From assembly GCA_039111635.1 (NCBI GenBank), contig JBCAQO010000003.1, positions 558,001 to 622,000 on the forward strand: a stretch of 64,000 nt of DNA, given 5' to 3'. The DNA is from Heterobasidion occidentale (Eukaryota > Basidiomycota > Agaricomycetes > Russulales > Bondarzewiaceae). Below, piece by piece: positions 1 through 14,186 of this stretch; within the stretch, counting starts at the first letter, position 1, and every line of letters starts with the position of its first letter. The translations under genes and the position numbers were made by a program. The notes below the pieces were generated by a model that was not told the origin of the DNA, ran no database searches, and was given only the letters and a program-made list of their open reading frames with translations.

Positions 1-3000
1 CAATTGCGTTCCTTACATGTCATCCTAGGTTCACATCTTGTGCATCAAAGAGGCGCATGCGGGGCACCAGTCATCGATATGCGGAGCTGAAAGCCTTTGA
101 GTCTCGAAGAGAAGGCGAAGAAATTCGACTCACTGTACTGTTGCGGGAATTGGTGGCTGCATGTATCAGTCAGGTATCCGTTTTCAAGGCGATCACAGAA
201 AGCACTCACTATTGCCAGCACGTTTGTGTGCACTTGGAACACCGGCCGGGGTGAGTGCTGCTAAACTTACAGCGAACTGACTCGCAGACGATCTAGGGTT
301 CAAAGGTTAGCAAAGTTGCACCTCGCATACGCAACGCGAGCACACTTCTTCATCGGGCTGATGATGCAACATCGTCTGATGAGTGGATCATGCAGCCATG
401 AACGTAGGACTGACTGACCAAGGCAACCGCATGCTCGCATCTATCGCGATCAGCTTTATCAGCTTCTTGACTCCCTGGAGCAACAAGAGACTCGCCTGAG
501 ATAGAAATTCGTAACTCTACTGACAACAATCAGCACGAAAATGGGAGGAGTATACGATGGCATGACTGACCTACGCCAGTAACACATTGCAGGAAATATA
601 GTGGAGAGAGGATAGCTTGGTCCTCACCGAACGTCAAGTATTCCATTTTATAGGTGACCAGGCCTACCATCATCGTGTTTTTTTTTGCCCGGCCCCACCG
701 TCCCACTCGTGCCCCGCATACGACCATAAACAGGTATGCAATCCAATCGTGGAAGCGAATACGATGACAGCCGCTTGGCATGAACGCGTGTACGCGAGTA
801 CTACACAGGCCCTCCATGCAAGTTTTTGACAAAGTGCAGCCAGGAAAAGGAAGAGAGAATAGACCGGCGAAGGCTTCCGATTATCTTGATGAGACGGAAA
901 TGAAAGACTGCATTGTTTCCGTCAACGACATCCCGTCCATTCGAGAATGCCGTGCTCATTCATGGGCGCACATTTGCCATCTATGATAAGCGTAGGGCCT
1001 AGGATCTTGATGTGTATCCACTGGGACACACAAGGTTCGGCGACCATGACCGAGTTCATGAACAGCAAACAGTACCGCGGAAGACCTGATTTATCTCGGT
1101 GAATAGGTATCGCTCGATTCAGTGCTCTCTGGACACGAGACTAGCGGGTTCCTAGCTGCGAAGACCGAAGAGCCAGTCCAGTGTCTCAATAGGATGCTTT
1201 GATGACACCGTCTCAAACAAGTCAAGCTAGTCTTTCCGTGAGTCCGTGATATGCTATGATGTGTACGTGCTCAAAAATAGATATCTGACAGGTGGAACAA
1301 GCGAGGGTGCGCCATCTGGAGGAGAGAACTCCCCAGGCTCGTGTGAAACATACATAATAGAAGAAGCCCGAACATGTAAACGAGCCTGGTTGAGAACCGG
1401 CGGGAGGCCTACTTACTAACACCTTGATGATGTTTTCCAGATGGCCCCGCAGATGCTGTCTTACCTCTTGAGAAGCCGCCTCAAGGTAAGCAGACCCACA
1501 TTTGATCTACTAGGGAGATTTGGAGGAAGGGCTAACGCAAACGTCGAAAAGGGACATCTCGCCCGACCTTTCGGATGACGGCAACAGACTAGGCATCTTG
1601 TCGACCAAGGCGGTTAAAGCGGGTGTTGGATCAATCATGTGCAACCATGGCCGCTGAAGTGCCGTTCATGGTTTTCTCCAATTTTACAGACGGAAGGCGT
1701 GATACCGCACGAAAACGCTCGGCCGCCATTCCGAGAATCTGGAGGCTAATTTGGCAAGGATGGTTCCTTGGCTCTAAATCATAACATCGGAGTATAAGCG
1801 CACGCTGGCAACAAGTCTGCTGGTAAGTACGAGGAGTTGTTGCGTGGTCTTCTTTCAACTGTCACAATAGTCCACAGCCTTGGAGGGCTGTGATGAACAT
1901 CGCCCGCAATTGGCAAGTCAATGCAAAGTGCCACGGTTGTGTGAGATACCTGAGCATTATCGCCAATTTTCCGTGTCGCTGACTATAGGGCTGCGGAAAG
2001 TTTTAGTTCCAGAACGTGTGTGAAACCTCATTGCTCTGCCTCATGGACTCAGCGTTGTGTAGGACGTCCATACAACTGGCATGTGTAGTATTTCTGCTCT
2101 AGGCGGTATCACCTGTACATCGTAGGATGGATGCTCCTCACTCCAAGAAATATGCAAACACTTACATCCAAACTCCGTTCTATGTCGGAACATATACCAA
2201 CCAAATTCACAGCAGGGGCTGTTTGTAGAAGGCGCTATCGAGACCCGGCGCCCGCACAAACACCAAACTGAGCGAGGCTCTCAAGTTAGCACTTCCTACC
2301 ATCAATGTTTCGACCAGGGGAGGACGACGTTGGCTCAGTATACGTATCTGAGCTGTCGCAAGTCCCACACTTGCCTTCTGATCCCTTTTTTGGTCGTTCC
2401 GGCCTATCTGAAACGGATGAGTACTCAGACAGGCGAAGTCCTCCGCGTCCGCGGAGAGGTATATTCAGGCTTCCTCTCATGGTTGGACGTCGGACAATCA
2501 CTCTCCACTCCCACGGTATACTGGCTACTTCAGAATCTATCTATGAAGCTCCACATCATCCTTTTTAAAACAGAATAAGATTCCAGTTATTATAGTATGT
2601 TTGGCCATGCTTACGTTCCGGTGGTTTCTAGAATATGACTCGAACCTTCCCTGTGATTGTGGATGAAACACAGGCGATTCCATACCAGGTTGGACCCCAG
2701 CCTCTTCTACCTCAAAGGACACCCCTTTCGTGCGGATTTTTCCTATTGTAGGTTTATAACTTTTCATGCGAGACTACCTAAATCCAAGAGATAGACGCCT
2801 GGGTCTGTCGTGATCAGCAGTAGAAGGTCCAGAAAAAGAAGAAGAAGCGCGCCGCCGCCGCTCGGTTGCCCAGCCGCGCAATCTGTCCAAAGGAGATTGG
2901 CACCCATCTAGATAGGAGACAAATAGCTCAGCGGACCACATACAACACCCTTTATGGAGCCTTCGACTCACACCCCTCAGATGCTCGAACGCCGCCCACT

Positions 3001-5446
3001 CCTGGTACGTGATGACTTATATATGCGACAACTCAACTTTATACCACGTACTCCGCTATCAATCGTGTCATCAATAAAAAATGCCGCTCAATGGATCAAA
3101 TGGTGGGCACTTTCCATCGACGCATGAGCTTCGATCGTTCCTAAGCCTTGAGGGACAAATAAAGTCTGACGGTCTATAATGGGTGTTCACCTCGTCCCTG
3201 CTGGCTCGGAAACCCCACTGTCATTCGAACAGAGTTCAGGGTCGGTTCCGCATAAACCCCAAGATCTGATTCGATTCGAGAAATTTTCATCCCAGACCTA
3301 TCCAAGTTTACAACGTGGGGGGCGTGGCCCTGTGTGGCCCGACGCCAGCGGGTCGCAAAGGGCCGCACAAAGGCTCCGATTGACGGACTTGTGCAGAAGT
3401 TACGAGAAGGGGAAGACGCGTTGTTCTCTATCTGGGTTATATTCAATCCTGACACAGGCGAAGGCAGTAGTAGCCACCGGAGAGGAAACAATCCAGCTAT
3501 GGATAGCATAGGACCGAGAAGCAAGCCTGTATCTCAACACCTGACAGACCTGATTTTTCAACGGAGATACACCATATACTGAACATGTTCGGAAGCTCGG
3601 TACCACCACGAGACGATGGCCCACAGGCCACTGTAGTCTACAGTTTGAATTCATGAAGAGCCTGGACCGACAGCGACTACCCACACGACTGCCATGCGGA
3701 ATCTCAACGTCCTGTAGCAAGATCCATCGTGTAAGATACCACTGGACGGAGGTTGTTGATGAATTAATGAGAGGGATACATTGCTCTCGCTGTGGAGTTG
3801 CACGATCGGGTTGGTATCTGCTTTCAGCCCAGGTAAGCGTATCTAACGTCATGAGCGGTGGAACTTGCTGATAAGTCAGCTGCAGATATCTTCTGGTTCA
3901 TAGAGACATCGTAGATGCCGTGGGCTTGAACATATGTGAATCGTCACAGACTGGCGTGGTGCTTAACCCGGCTGTAGGACCGACAGCAGTGGCGATCCGG
4001 TAAGTGTAATTCGATCGTCAGTGATGGCTTGACAGTGCGGGTGCGGATGCTTTGTACAGAATGGTAGATGGTATTCTTTCGTGTACGGTTAGAAGACCGG
4101 GAAAGCGAGGAAGCACAATGCGTTCGTGGGGCCAGAGATGGAGGATATCGGTGAGACTGCTCAGCCTGCGAGAAAATACAAGAACCCAATCCATAAGATG
4201 GAAGGAATCAACTAAACAACAGGAAATGTTACCTCGACAGTCTCTGCGCCTTCCCACCCGCGTTGCGCCGCGCCGGATGCAACACAGACAGCAGGGAGGA
4301 GCAACCGGGAAGTAGGCAGTGAGGAGAACGGAACAGTCGGTTTGGAAAGAAGGAAGACGGAAGACAAAGTAATGGAGGGAATTTCATGTACCAGAGGAGG
4401 GGGAGACGGGTGAAAGATGGGGGGAGGGGGGGACAGTTTCGAGGGCTGGCCGCTGCGCTGCCAGGGTCTCGGCGGCTGACTGAAGTTTGATTGGTTGAGA
4501 ATGTGTGACGCCTGTGACATGTCAGTCTACGGATAATATTTTATCTGGATGGTTCTACAGGGTTCGGATTGCTGTCTATGTGACTAACTCAGCGGCGCAG
4601 GATTACCCCTTGCACCTAACATCATCGGCGCTGCCTTCTTGAGAGTTGCGAGGAAGGTAAAAAGCACAGGCAAGGGGGGCCCAAGGAAGGCCTCCGTGGC
4701 GGTTGCGTCGGGTTTGGATGGGTTTACGTATATTTACCACGATGTCGTTTTATGGAGCCGACGAGTATATTGTCTGCAAGAATTCATGAGTCAAGATGCA
4801 CTTGCTTTGTAGCTTGCATAGGGTGAACCGACACGGAGAGAATTTGTTACTATGTCGACAATGCGAGATAATCGCCGAGAACCTCCCAGACTCGAACGTT
4901 GAGAGCTTCTGATGATCACGAGTCGCACTGGGGAAGCAAATAAAGACTTTAGACGGGCTGGGAGAAGTTACTGGTTTAGGCCACGATGAAAGACAGAAGT
5001 TACGGAGACCTGCATTCAGGGCAGAGGTGAGAGAGGAGATGGGCTCTCTAACGCCGAGTCCCGCTCCGTCTCTATTTAGGGCCGGGCGATTTGTAAAGCA
5101 CGTTTGGAGTGTCGCAAGTCGGTCATGATCAAAATAGATGCGGCGAGGGAGGCGTATCCTCACAAAGTAGCATCGACAAACAAGGTTCGGATCATAGACT
5201 TCGGGAGCGGGTGGAATATGAGCCACTTACCTGTTCTTGAGTAGGAGTCTGCCGTCTGGCCATGGACGTTAGGTCCGCGCGATCAGTTCACTGAAACCAC
5301 ACTCCAACGGGCGAGGATACGACATATGTGCAAGTCCTGCAATCATGATAACGGGAAAGCCGAATAGAGTACATTACAACCGAGTACACGAGACGCAACA
5401 GAAATGAAACAACGGTCATCTGTCCCTCGGGGAGTCGTACCGACGC
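1..5446. other. Gene-poor left flank
   Basis: No gene is recognised here on either strand. Open frames reach about 150-160 codons (for example 3400-3852 and 4750-5226 on the minus strand), but none has a familiar motif, a sensible chain of spliced exons or a plausible composition, and they overlap one another in several frames. A G-rich tract lies at 4399-4432. The region could hold decayed transposon sequence, but I see no terminal repeats or transposase or reverse transcriptase motifs to support that. Confidence 0.5.
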
Positions 5447-7110
<1,664 letters not shown>

Positions 7111-7252
7111 GTTGGAGATGAGGGGGTGGAGGATGAGTGCTGTGAATCTCTGCGCACCGAGACACGTCGGAGTCCAAAAATCACTGCTCGCCGCCACGCG
7201 AGACTTTGGTCAAGTCACCTTCCTCACTCTCTTCGACAGCGGCGACGACGAC
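7111..7252. promoter_or_regulatory. Bidirectional promoter FAL1 / SF3A3
   Basis: Only 142 bp separate the two divergent start codons, so both promoters and both 5' UTRs must lie here or overlap the neighbouring gene. No clear TATA box is visible, as is common for housekeeping fungal genes. That regulation is shared is inference from the spacing. Confidence 0.6.
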
Positions 7253-9091
7253 ATGGACTCTATCATCGAAGTACAGCGCCAAAACCACGAAGAGATTGAA
7301 CGTTTTGAGAGGGCTCTTTACACCATTCTCTCTCGTCCACAGAATGTCCACCAGACGCGTCTTCAAAACGAACATAAGGCCGCACAAATCCTCGACCGAA
7401 TCTCTTCGCGCGTTGTCACCTTGAATAATCATTATCAGGACGAGGATGTTCGGAAGGCAGAGATTGATGCCCTCTCTGCGCCAAATCGGCAAAATGATCT
7501 ATCAGAATTTTACTCGAGGTTGGGTAAAATTCAGGAGCACCACAACAAGTATCCTGATGCTGGTGCAGATGGGTTCGAACTCGAGTTAGCCGCGTTTCTC
7601 GACGAAGTTTCTCCCGAAGATATGGATGAGGACTATGTCGAAGAAGATCGTAAGTCGTAACCACGTTCTTACATTGAAAGGCCCTTCATCCTCGTCTTCA
7701 GCGATCGTCATGCTGTTCTCCGGCGAGGAGGCATACGGAAAATATCTCGATCTATACACAAATCATACCACGTACAACAACCTCAAGAAGATCGACAAGC
7801 GGTTAGGATATCTTCAGTATCTCGACGTTCTGATGTTGGCTGAATCTGGCCCTGTGCACCGCGAGCTCTCGAAGGAGACGAGATTGGCGAAGGACTATGA
7901 GTCGTGAGTCTTTTCTAGCCCATTCCCTCCGCATACTCACATGTTGCTTCTTAGGTATATTCACTCATTGCACACTTACCTGACGTCTTTCATGCGTCGG
8001 ACGCAGCCGCTTGTAGATACTGAATCAGATCTGAAAGACACGGCGGCCGAGTTTGACAAAAAGTGGGAGGCGGGAGAGATTGAGGGCTGGTCGGAAACCA
8101 GTCCAAGAAGTGCTCAGGCTAATGGAAATGGTAGCTCAGAGGGCATCTGGTGTTCTGCGTGTACGTACTTTTTCCATAATTCGAACAAGATGTCCTTTTT
8201 TACCTTGCATCGTGTCGTACAGGCCAGAAGATGTACTCAAAGCAGACGGTTTATGACGCTCACTTGTCTTCCAAGAAACACATCAAGGCAACTGCCAAGC
8301 AAGCTACAAACGAACCCCCACCCACCAATCCTAACGGCCCTCCATCGTCCTCGATGCCACCCCCTTCTGCTACCAATCGCGATAAGCACATCATTGCCGC
8401 CCGCTTAACATATCTTACTACATATCTTCTCTCTCAACTCGTTCCCATCCTCAACGATACAAAATCGAATGTTGAGCGGCGCTTCTCACTGACTGCTCGT
8501 GAGCGCGAACAGGAGCTATTGGAACAGTCACAGCCACAGCCTCCGGCAAACACCAACAAGGATGGCGAGCCAGTGGAAGAAGAGGAGGAAGAGGAGCGGA
8601 TATACAACCCTCTGAAACTGCCATTGGGCTGGGACGGCAAGCCCATCCCGTACTGGCTGTACAAGCTCCATGGTCTCGGGGTTGAGTATCGATGCGAGAT
8701 CTGCTCAGACCACATTTACATGGGCAGGCGAGTTCCTAAACCCAAATTTTCAATCATTGTTCGATATACTGATCCACGACACTCATTGCAGGAAAAACTT
8801 TGATCGGCACTTCCAGGAATCCAGACATGCGTTCGGCATGCGTGCTCTGGGACTGCCCAACACAAAACATTTCCACGAGATCACGCGTATTGAAGACGCT
8901 CTATCTCGTGCGTTCTCTTCTTCACACCATTGAAAGTATGCTCATGTTTTCCGTCAGTCGCGGAGAAATTGAAACAAGAAGGGCGGCACGAGATTTTTGA
9001 GCAGGAGACGATGGAGGAGCTTGAAGACGAGGAGGGTAACGTGTACAATCGCAAAACGTATGAGGACTTGAAGAAGCAGGGACTTATTTAG
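7253..9091 (+). CDS. SF3A3: Splicing factor 3A subunit 3 (SF3a60 / Prp9)
   Basis: Subunit of the U2 snRNP SF3a complex, needed for pre-spliceosome assembly in the nucleus. Six exons fit one frame: 7253-7649, 7702-7903, 7955-8160, 8223-8727, 8792-8907 and 8958-9091, giving 519 aa, close to the human 501. The N-terminus ([20 protein letters not shown]) matches the SF3a60 helical start. A U1-like C2H2 finger (WCSACQKMYS...HLSSKKH) spans the exon 3/4 junction. The signature [20 protein letters not shown] is followed by a matrin-type finger ([19 protein letters not shown]) and the end [12 protein letters not shown]. The fourth intron (8728-8791) begins GCGAGT, so it is a GC-AG intron; both flanking exons are in conserved sequence, which fixes the junction. 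The gene is complete. Confidence 0.97.
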
Positions 9092-9239
9092 TGCTCTGTC
9101 GAGTCATTTGTCTTGGGGATCTTTATCTATGTTTCTTGTACGATGGATTGGCTGCCATGGCTTGACAGATCATTCGATTGCTCAATCAGCGACTATCACA
9201 CTGTTCCATCAGGTGAATGCAAGTCTAAAGCTTCACATA

Positions 9240-12200
9240 TCAGCTACTGGACTTTGATCTAGGCGGGGGAGGAGGCGGTTTTCGTGCAGTGGTGTTGGAG
9301 GGAACTGGGATCATGGGAGTGGGCAGCGAAAGGGCGTGGTTGAATAACTCCTCGTCCGAGGACGACGGTGATGCCGAAAGTGGCGAGTCGTACGGTGATT
9401 CGTCAAATGGATTGCTGGACCCACTGTGACTCGCGACTATGTCGGAAACGGGAACAACACCATTTGGATGATCTGAGTTTGACAGATGAACGGAAGTCAG
9501 ATGCTGGTTGGAGCTGGTGAAGTCTGGAGTACCTAGTGTATCCCACCATGCCTGATCCTCGGAGCTAGGCAGGGGAACTACAAGACAGTGTTAATAGATA
9601 GACGTGCGTATACAGATAAGAGACATGTTTACGTTCATCGGTGCCGGCAGAAAACGAAAGTCCTGCTAGTTTTTCTTCTAGCCTTTCTCCAGGAGCCGTC
9701 GACGTGACACTTTCCAAAAGGAGGCGAGAAAGGGCGGTACGTTTGGCGGTGTTGATGACATGCACCGTGGCCCTGAAAACAGCGTATACTATCGAAAAAT
9801 GTCAACAAACGGACGTACAGATGGACGTAAGTTAAGAGACGCCTACCAGGTCTGTGATCAGACCCTCGGAGTTCTGCTCTAGAGTAGATCGATAGGTCTA
9901 GCCTCTCGCCCTTGAACAACACCCGATCTAGATCACGATAAACTCAAAAGTCTACTTGATAAGCCATATACCACCACTCACCGGTCCATGCAGGTATGCG
10001 CATTTTTTCACTTGTGTCGTAATTGTCAGTGCCTACGTCGTATTTGTATGTGGGTTTGAACAGAATGGGGCCTTCTTCATAACCCCCAAAGGCTGAACGA
10101 TCGTCCAAGACTTGTTTAAGCTATACAACGTCACAACTGAGATCAACGATGAGAGTGCTAAATATGTGAAACTTGCCTGATCGGCCGCAAGCAGGGTATC
10201 GAGGCTGCCTTGTGCTGCCAAAGAACGAGCCACAGTATTCTCGAGATCGATACGGTAGTTTGTGTCTGCTAACCAAATGACATTACTGGGGCGGCGTCAG
10301 ACGTGCCAAAGAAGAGAGAATGAGAGGAAGCTGCCCACTCGTGACTGTCAATATGTTTCCCCCGCAGAAAGTGTAGCTCGTTAACTATGGTCCGGTAGTC
10401 GGCATTGCGTTCCTCTACATTAGAATGGCCTGCGGCGAGATGAGCAGTCAAGAAGCAGAAGCTTGTGTCATGGTATTCAAGACGAATTCCGACAGCCCCT
10501 TTATTTCCTGACATCCCGCGAAGCCCCGTCTGCGGTCTGGTTAGTAGAACAGGAAGCTTAGTGGTCGATGACCTTCACCTTGCGGGTGGTCGCCTCAACG
10601 CTGCGGATGACAGCAGTCAATTCTGCTTTAACAACAACAATCAAAGCCGTCCCAACAAGCTAGTAGTAAAATCAACGTCAGTTCTCCCGGAATCTGGACA
10701 ATTATAAGTCTTGAAGCCCAAACTTGCCTGGTCACTTCTTAGCAGAACATAATCGCACTTCTTATTGGGTCGCCGATCGAGAGTATCAAGAATTCGGGTT
10801 TCCCACATTCGCCTGACATCTTCCATCAGAAAGCTACTCGGGTAGACAAACGTCCAACAGGGTGACTCACTTCTTTTCAGGGTCAGTCTGCACAATCTGC
10901 TGTGCAGTTAGAGGGACAATCTCTTGGAAGCCTAATACAAACATATCTGGACTAAAGCAGTGTCATTCAGCGTAGAAAGGTCCTAGAATGAAGACCTTAC
11001 TCGGGGACATCTGTGGGTACATACATCGTAAATGAACTTGGCAGACAGGCAATGACGTACACTCACTTGCGTGAGGAAATAGCCATGGGAGTAAAGATTC
11101 CGATGGGGGCTGGTATAGGGCTAATTAATTCCACAGAACTGCATGGCATCGGATTTCAGAGCGGGAGGCACTTACTCTGCCGTTCAAATTCCAGGTACCA
11201 ACGAACACGGTGCACTGCTTCGTAGAGGAGTATTCGGCAAGGCTGATAGAACATAAATAAGGGAATAGTTATATGAAGTAGATGACTTCACCGTTGTTCC
11301 AGAGCAGCACGTACTGAGTCGTGGATGGGATTGAAGACAGTGACTTGCCTTTGGTGGCTGAGATTACCCTGAGTCGAGAAGCTATAACTTCCGCACAAGC
11401 TGAAGCAAGTGGGCACGCGATACGTACTAGGAACATGTCTATAGCCGCCTGTTTTCCCTTATCCTGGAAATTATTGATATATGCTCTAGACACACTCTTC
11501 GTGGCGTCTGACAAGACGCCTAGACCGAAACAGTTAGGCAAACACCAAAACCACGACCTGACTTGGGCAGCACTTACCCGCAAGAGTACGTTTCCCGCTA
11601 CGTGTAAAACTCGTGTTGAGCGCACCGGTACCGGCGTATATCCGGGACAGTGCATCGCCATTCTCGGCCCAGAGCTCGCGATGATAAGACCAGAGAGAGT
11701 TCGAGTGCACCCATTCCCGTCGAACAAGGACAAGGTACTGTTCCAGCGAAGTACGCGAAAGTATATCCTGCACAAAGTTTGTCCGATCGAGACTGAAAAG
11801 TTATGAGGCACATGAAGGACGTGTGAGCGTCAATAAAGCATACCAATCAAGGCAGTTCGTCCGAAACACGCCTTTCTGCTCCGTTATGATCTCATCGGTC
11901 GTAGAATCACACATTGTGAACCCAAAGCGATCGATGTTGTCAGACACACTCTCCAGTCGTCTAAAAGTATATAAGTGTATTGAGGGTCGTGTCATCGAAG
12001 AGCTTTCTCACCTCAAATCCCGTACAACGCTCTCATGGCCCCCAATTCTCACCGCATTATGGAAGTCGAAGTGAGTAATCCCAATATCGTCCCCCCATAC
12101 GCTTTTAGCTGCTTGAATATGCCTAGCATACGCCGCAGTCAAGCTTGCCTCGTGGTCCTTGCTTCCCAGTAGATTTATGGCGTTGACTGAACCGTATTCT

Positions 12201-13483
12201 TCTGTGAGCTGAGCAAAGTGTCTCTCAAATGCGGGCTGTGATGCATGAGGGCGCGTTATCTGAATGCGCTGACCAAAAGTCTGCAATCCTTGCTGTTCCC
12301 AGAATACTGCATGGGGAGTTTACATATTTAGAGAATCCATGTCTTGAGTGGAAGTGACACATACAGGGAACGCTTCCACGAACTTGTACATAACTGAAGC
12401 ATTGCTGATCTGTGGTCAAGACAGTCTCAGTCTGAGAGCAACTTTAGCCACCGATCGTGTGCAGGAGCACCGGCCACATACCTCGACAAAATTAGCACAG
12501 TTTCCATCGTCATCGACCCCCCGAGTGTTGAATCGTGTTCCGGCGCGCTTCCAACCAAGGCGTGAGATTAGGCATACAGTAGCAACAGTTGGTGTGCCAT
12601 CTGTCGGAGGCGCCGGCAGTGCAAGAGTGAAAACTCCAACGTATCCTTGAATTGCGAGGACCTGGATGAAAGTTTGAAAAATAATTTAAAACCAAATCTT
12701 CTCAATCCTCACGATAAACTGGCATTGATCCAACTCCTCACGCTCTTGGATATCTAACCGTTCCCGGAAGTCGAGCAGGCTCCGTACGATATACTCATTC
12801 CACACGAAACGCTCGTCAAACGAACCGATGTCACGTTTCTCGCCCTGGCCTCTTGAAATTCGATCCGACAATCTAGATGAAAGATCCCAGTGTGGGCCAA
12901 GGGCGTAGTAAAACGATCCTGACGACAAGATTTTCGTGAGTGGCATACACGGGTGTTCTAGAAGAGGAGGTTGGCCAGAAGGCCCGGTCTGATAGTTTGT
13001 GGACATCGTATCAGCCTGATCGGCAAATGAGGGGCTAGGAATAGATTCTCCCATAGCGGATAAATCGTCCCAGATTGACGATGTCAAGCTATAGAATATC
13101 ACTTCGTGTATCTTCGCCACATTTTCTGGGCTTGAGGCAGATGGACGTGCATTTCCTATGTTAGATGCTGACGTCACGACAGCCAGAAACATATCTTATG
13201 GATGAAAACGAAGTTTGTTAATTGCCATTCTCTGTAAATCGAAGAGTAAAATACCTCTCCCGACGGATATAAGGCCCAAGCAGCCCTTGACTATGCGACT
13301 TGTTAGGCGTACCGCATTCGACAAATCGACCTCCTTTTTTGGCAGGAATTCCACAACGGCTTGAGAGGAATTGCTTTCTACGGCACGAAAGAGGAGTACT
13401 CTTTGTGGTGTACCCTGGGCCTCTTCCCGTGAGCTGGTAACAAGAAGCAATGTGCGAGGCTCCTCTTTGAGGTAGAGATGCAT
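9240..13483 (-). CDS. Synaptojanin-like phosphoinositide phosphatase (Sac1 + 5-phosphatase)
   Basis: Inositol polyphosphate phosphatase of the yeast Inp51/52/53 (synaptojanin) type, expected to dephosphorylate PI(4,5)P2 and other phosphoinositides at endocytic membranes. About 1000 aa over many exons. The start [15 protein letters not shown] fits the family. The Sac domain follows, with [13 protein letters not shown] near 12550 and the catalytic CLDCLDRTN rebuilt across an intron (11846 to about 11793). The 5-phosphatase domain carries [16 protein letters not shown], the WLADTNYR motif (usually WxGDxNYR), PAWTDRV and GSDHRP. The C-tail has an NPF tripeptide (GSSNPFDES), which binds EH domains in animal synaptojanin, and ends in a [12 protein letters not shown] stretch that looks like an SH3 ligand. 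Known in the family: bifunctional activity. Inferred: a role in endocytosis and actin-patch traffic. The exact paralogue (INP52 or INP53) cannot be assigned by eye. Confidence 0.93.
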
Positions 13484-14186
13484 GGTCTCTGTGTTGTTTA
13501 CAGTCAAATGGATCGGGGAGGGGCCTGGTTAGTGTTGCCACAGGACGAATGCCGCGTTATGGTCTACGTGACGATTGGCACTCATCAGAAGGGTCGAATT
13601 GCCAGTAGGATGAACTGCCCTACATGGTTTCGCCTCGCCAGATTCAGTGACCGGTAAGAACACTTTTCACCACAGTGGGATCGGACCACACAGATCACCA
13701 ACAAAGTATCTGTCGCGATACAAATGGTTTGCGCAGCGTACTTACACAACGGTGCAACTGCAGACGCTTTCGAGACGCCTGTCCAAACGTGCGGCAAAGC
13801 GGAGAGGTGCGACGCACACTAAGGTTACGTAGTCGCACAATTACGAGCGGTGTATCCTGCGTTATAAGATTCGTCTATCACGGTCGTCGATTTAGAATTA
13901 TGTTCAGCGAAATCGGTGGAAAGATGGGAAAGGCTGGTGGACGTCGCTACGGAGTTAACACAATATTTTACCGATACTATTTCCATGTTAAGGCTTATGA
14001 TATAAATTAATCCATGAACTCAGTGAGCACCCACAAGTCACCACAAAATTCTCCTTGGCCTCTGCCGACGATGTTCTAGCCAATCATCTTACTACCACGC
14101 ATCCCGCACGGAGGTCCTTGTATATTGAACACATTTCTTAGATTATTTATCTCTCAAGACTGTAGACTATCTAAGTCACGGACACT
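13484..14186. other. Divergent intergenic region
   Basis: About 700 bp between the synaptojanin-like gene (-) and the DUF3245-like gene (+). It should hold both promoters. Open frames here (for example 13675-14010) show no recognisable product, and I see no repeat. Confidence 0.5.

Noticed and set aside
3174..3852. Overlapping 110-150 codon frames on both strands in the left flank
   Set aside because: Three or more frames are open at once, with no homology signal or splice pattern; probably chance.
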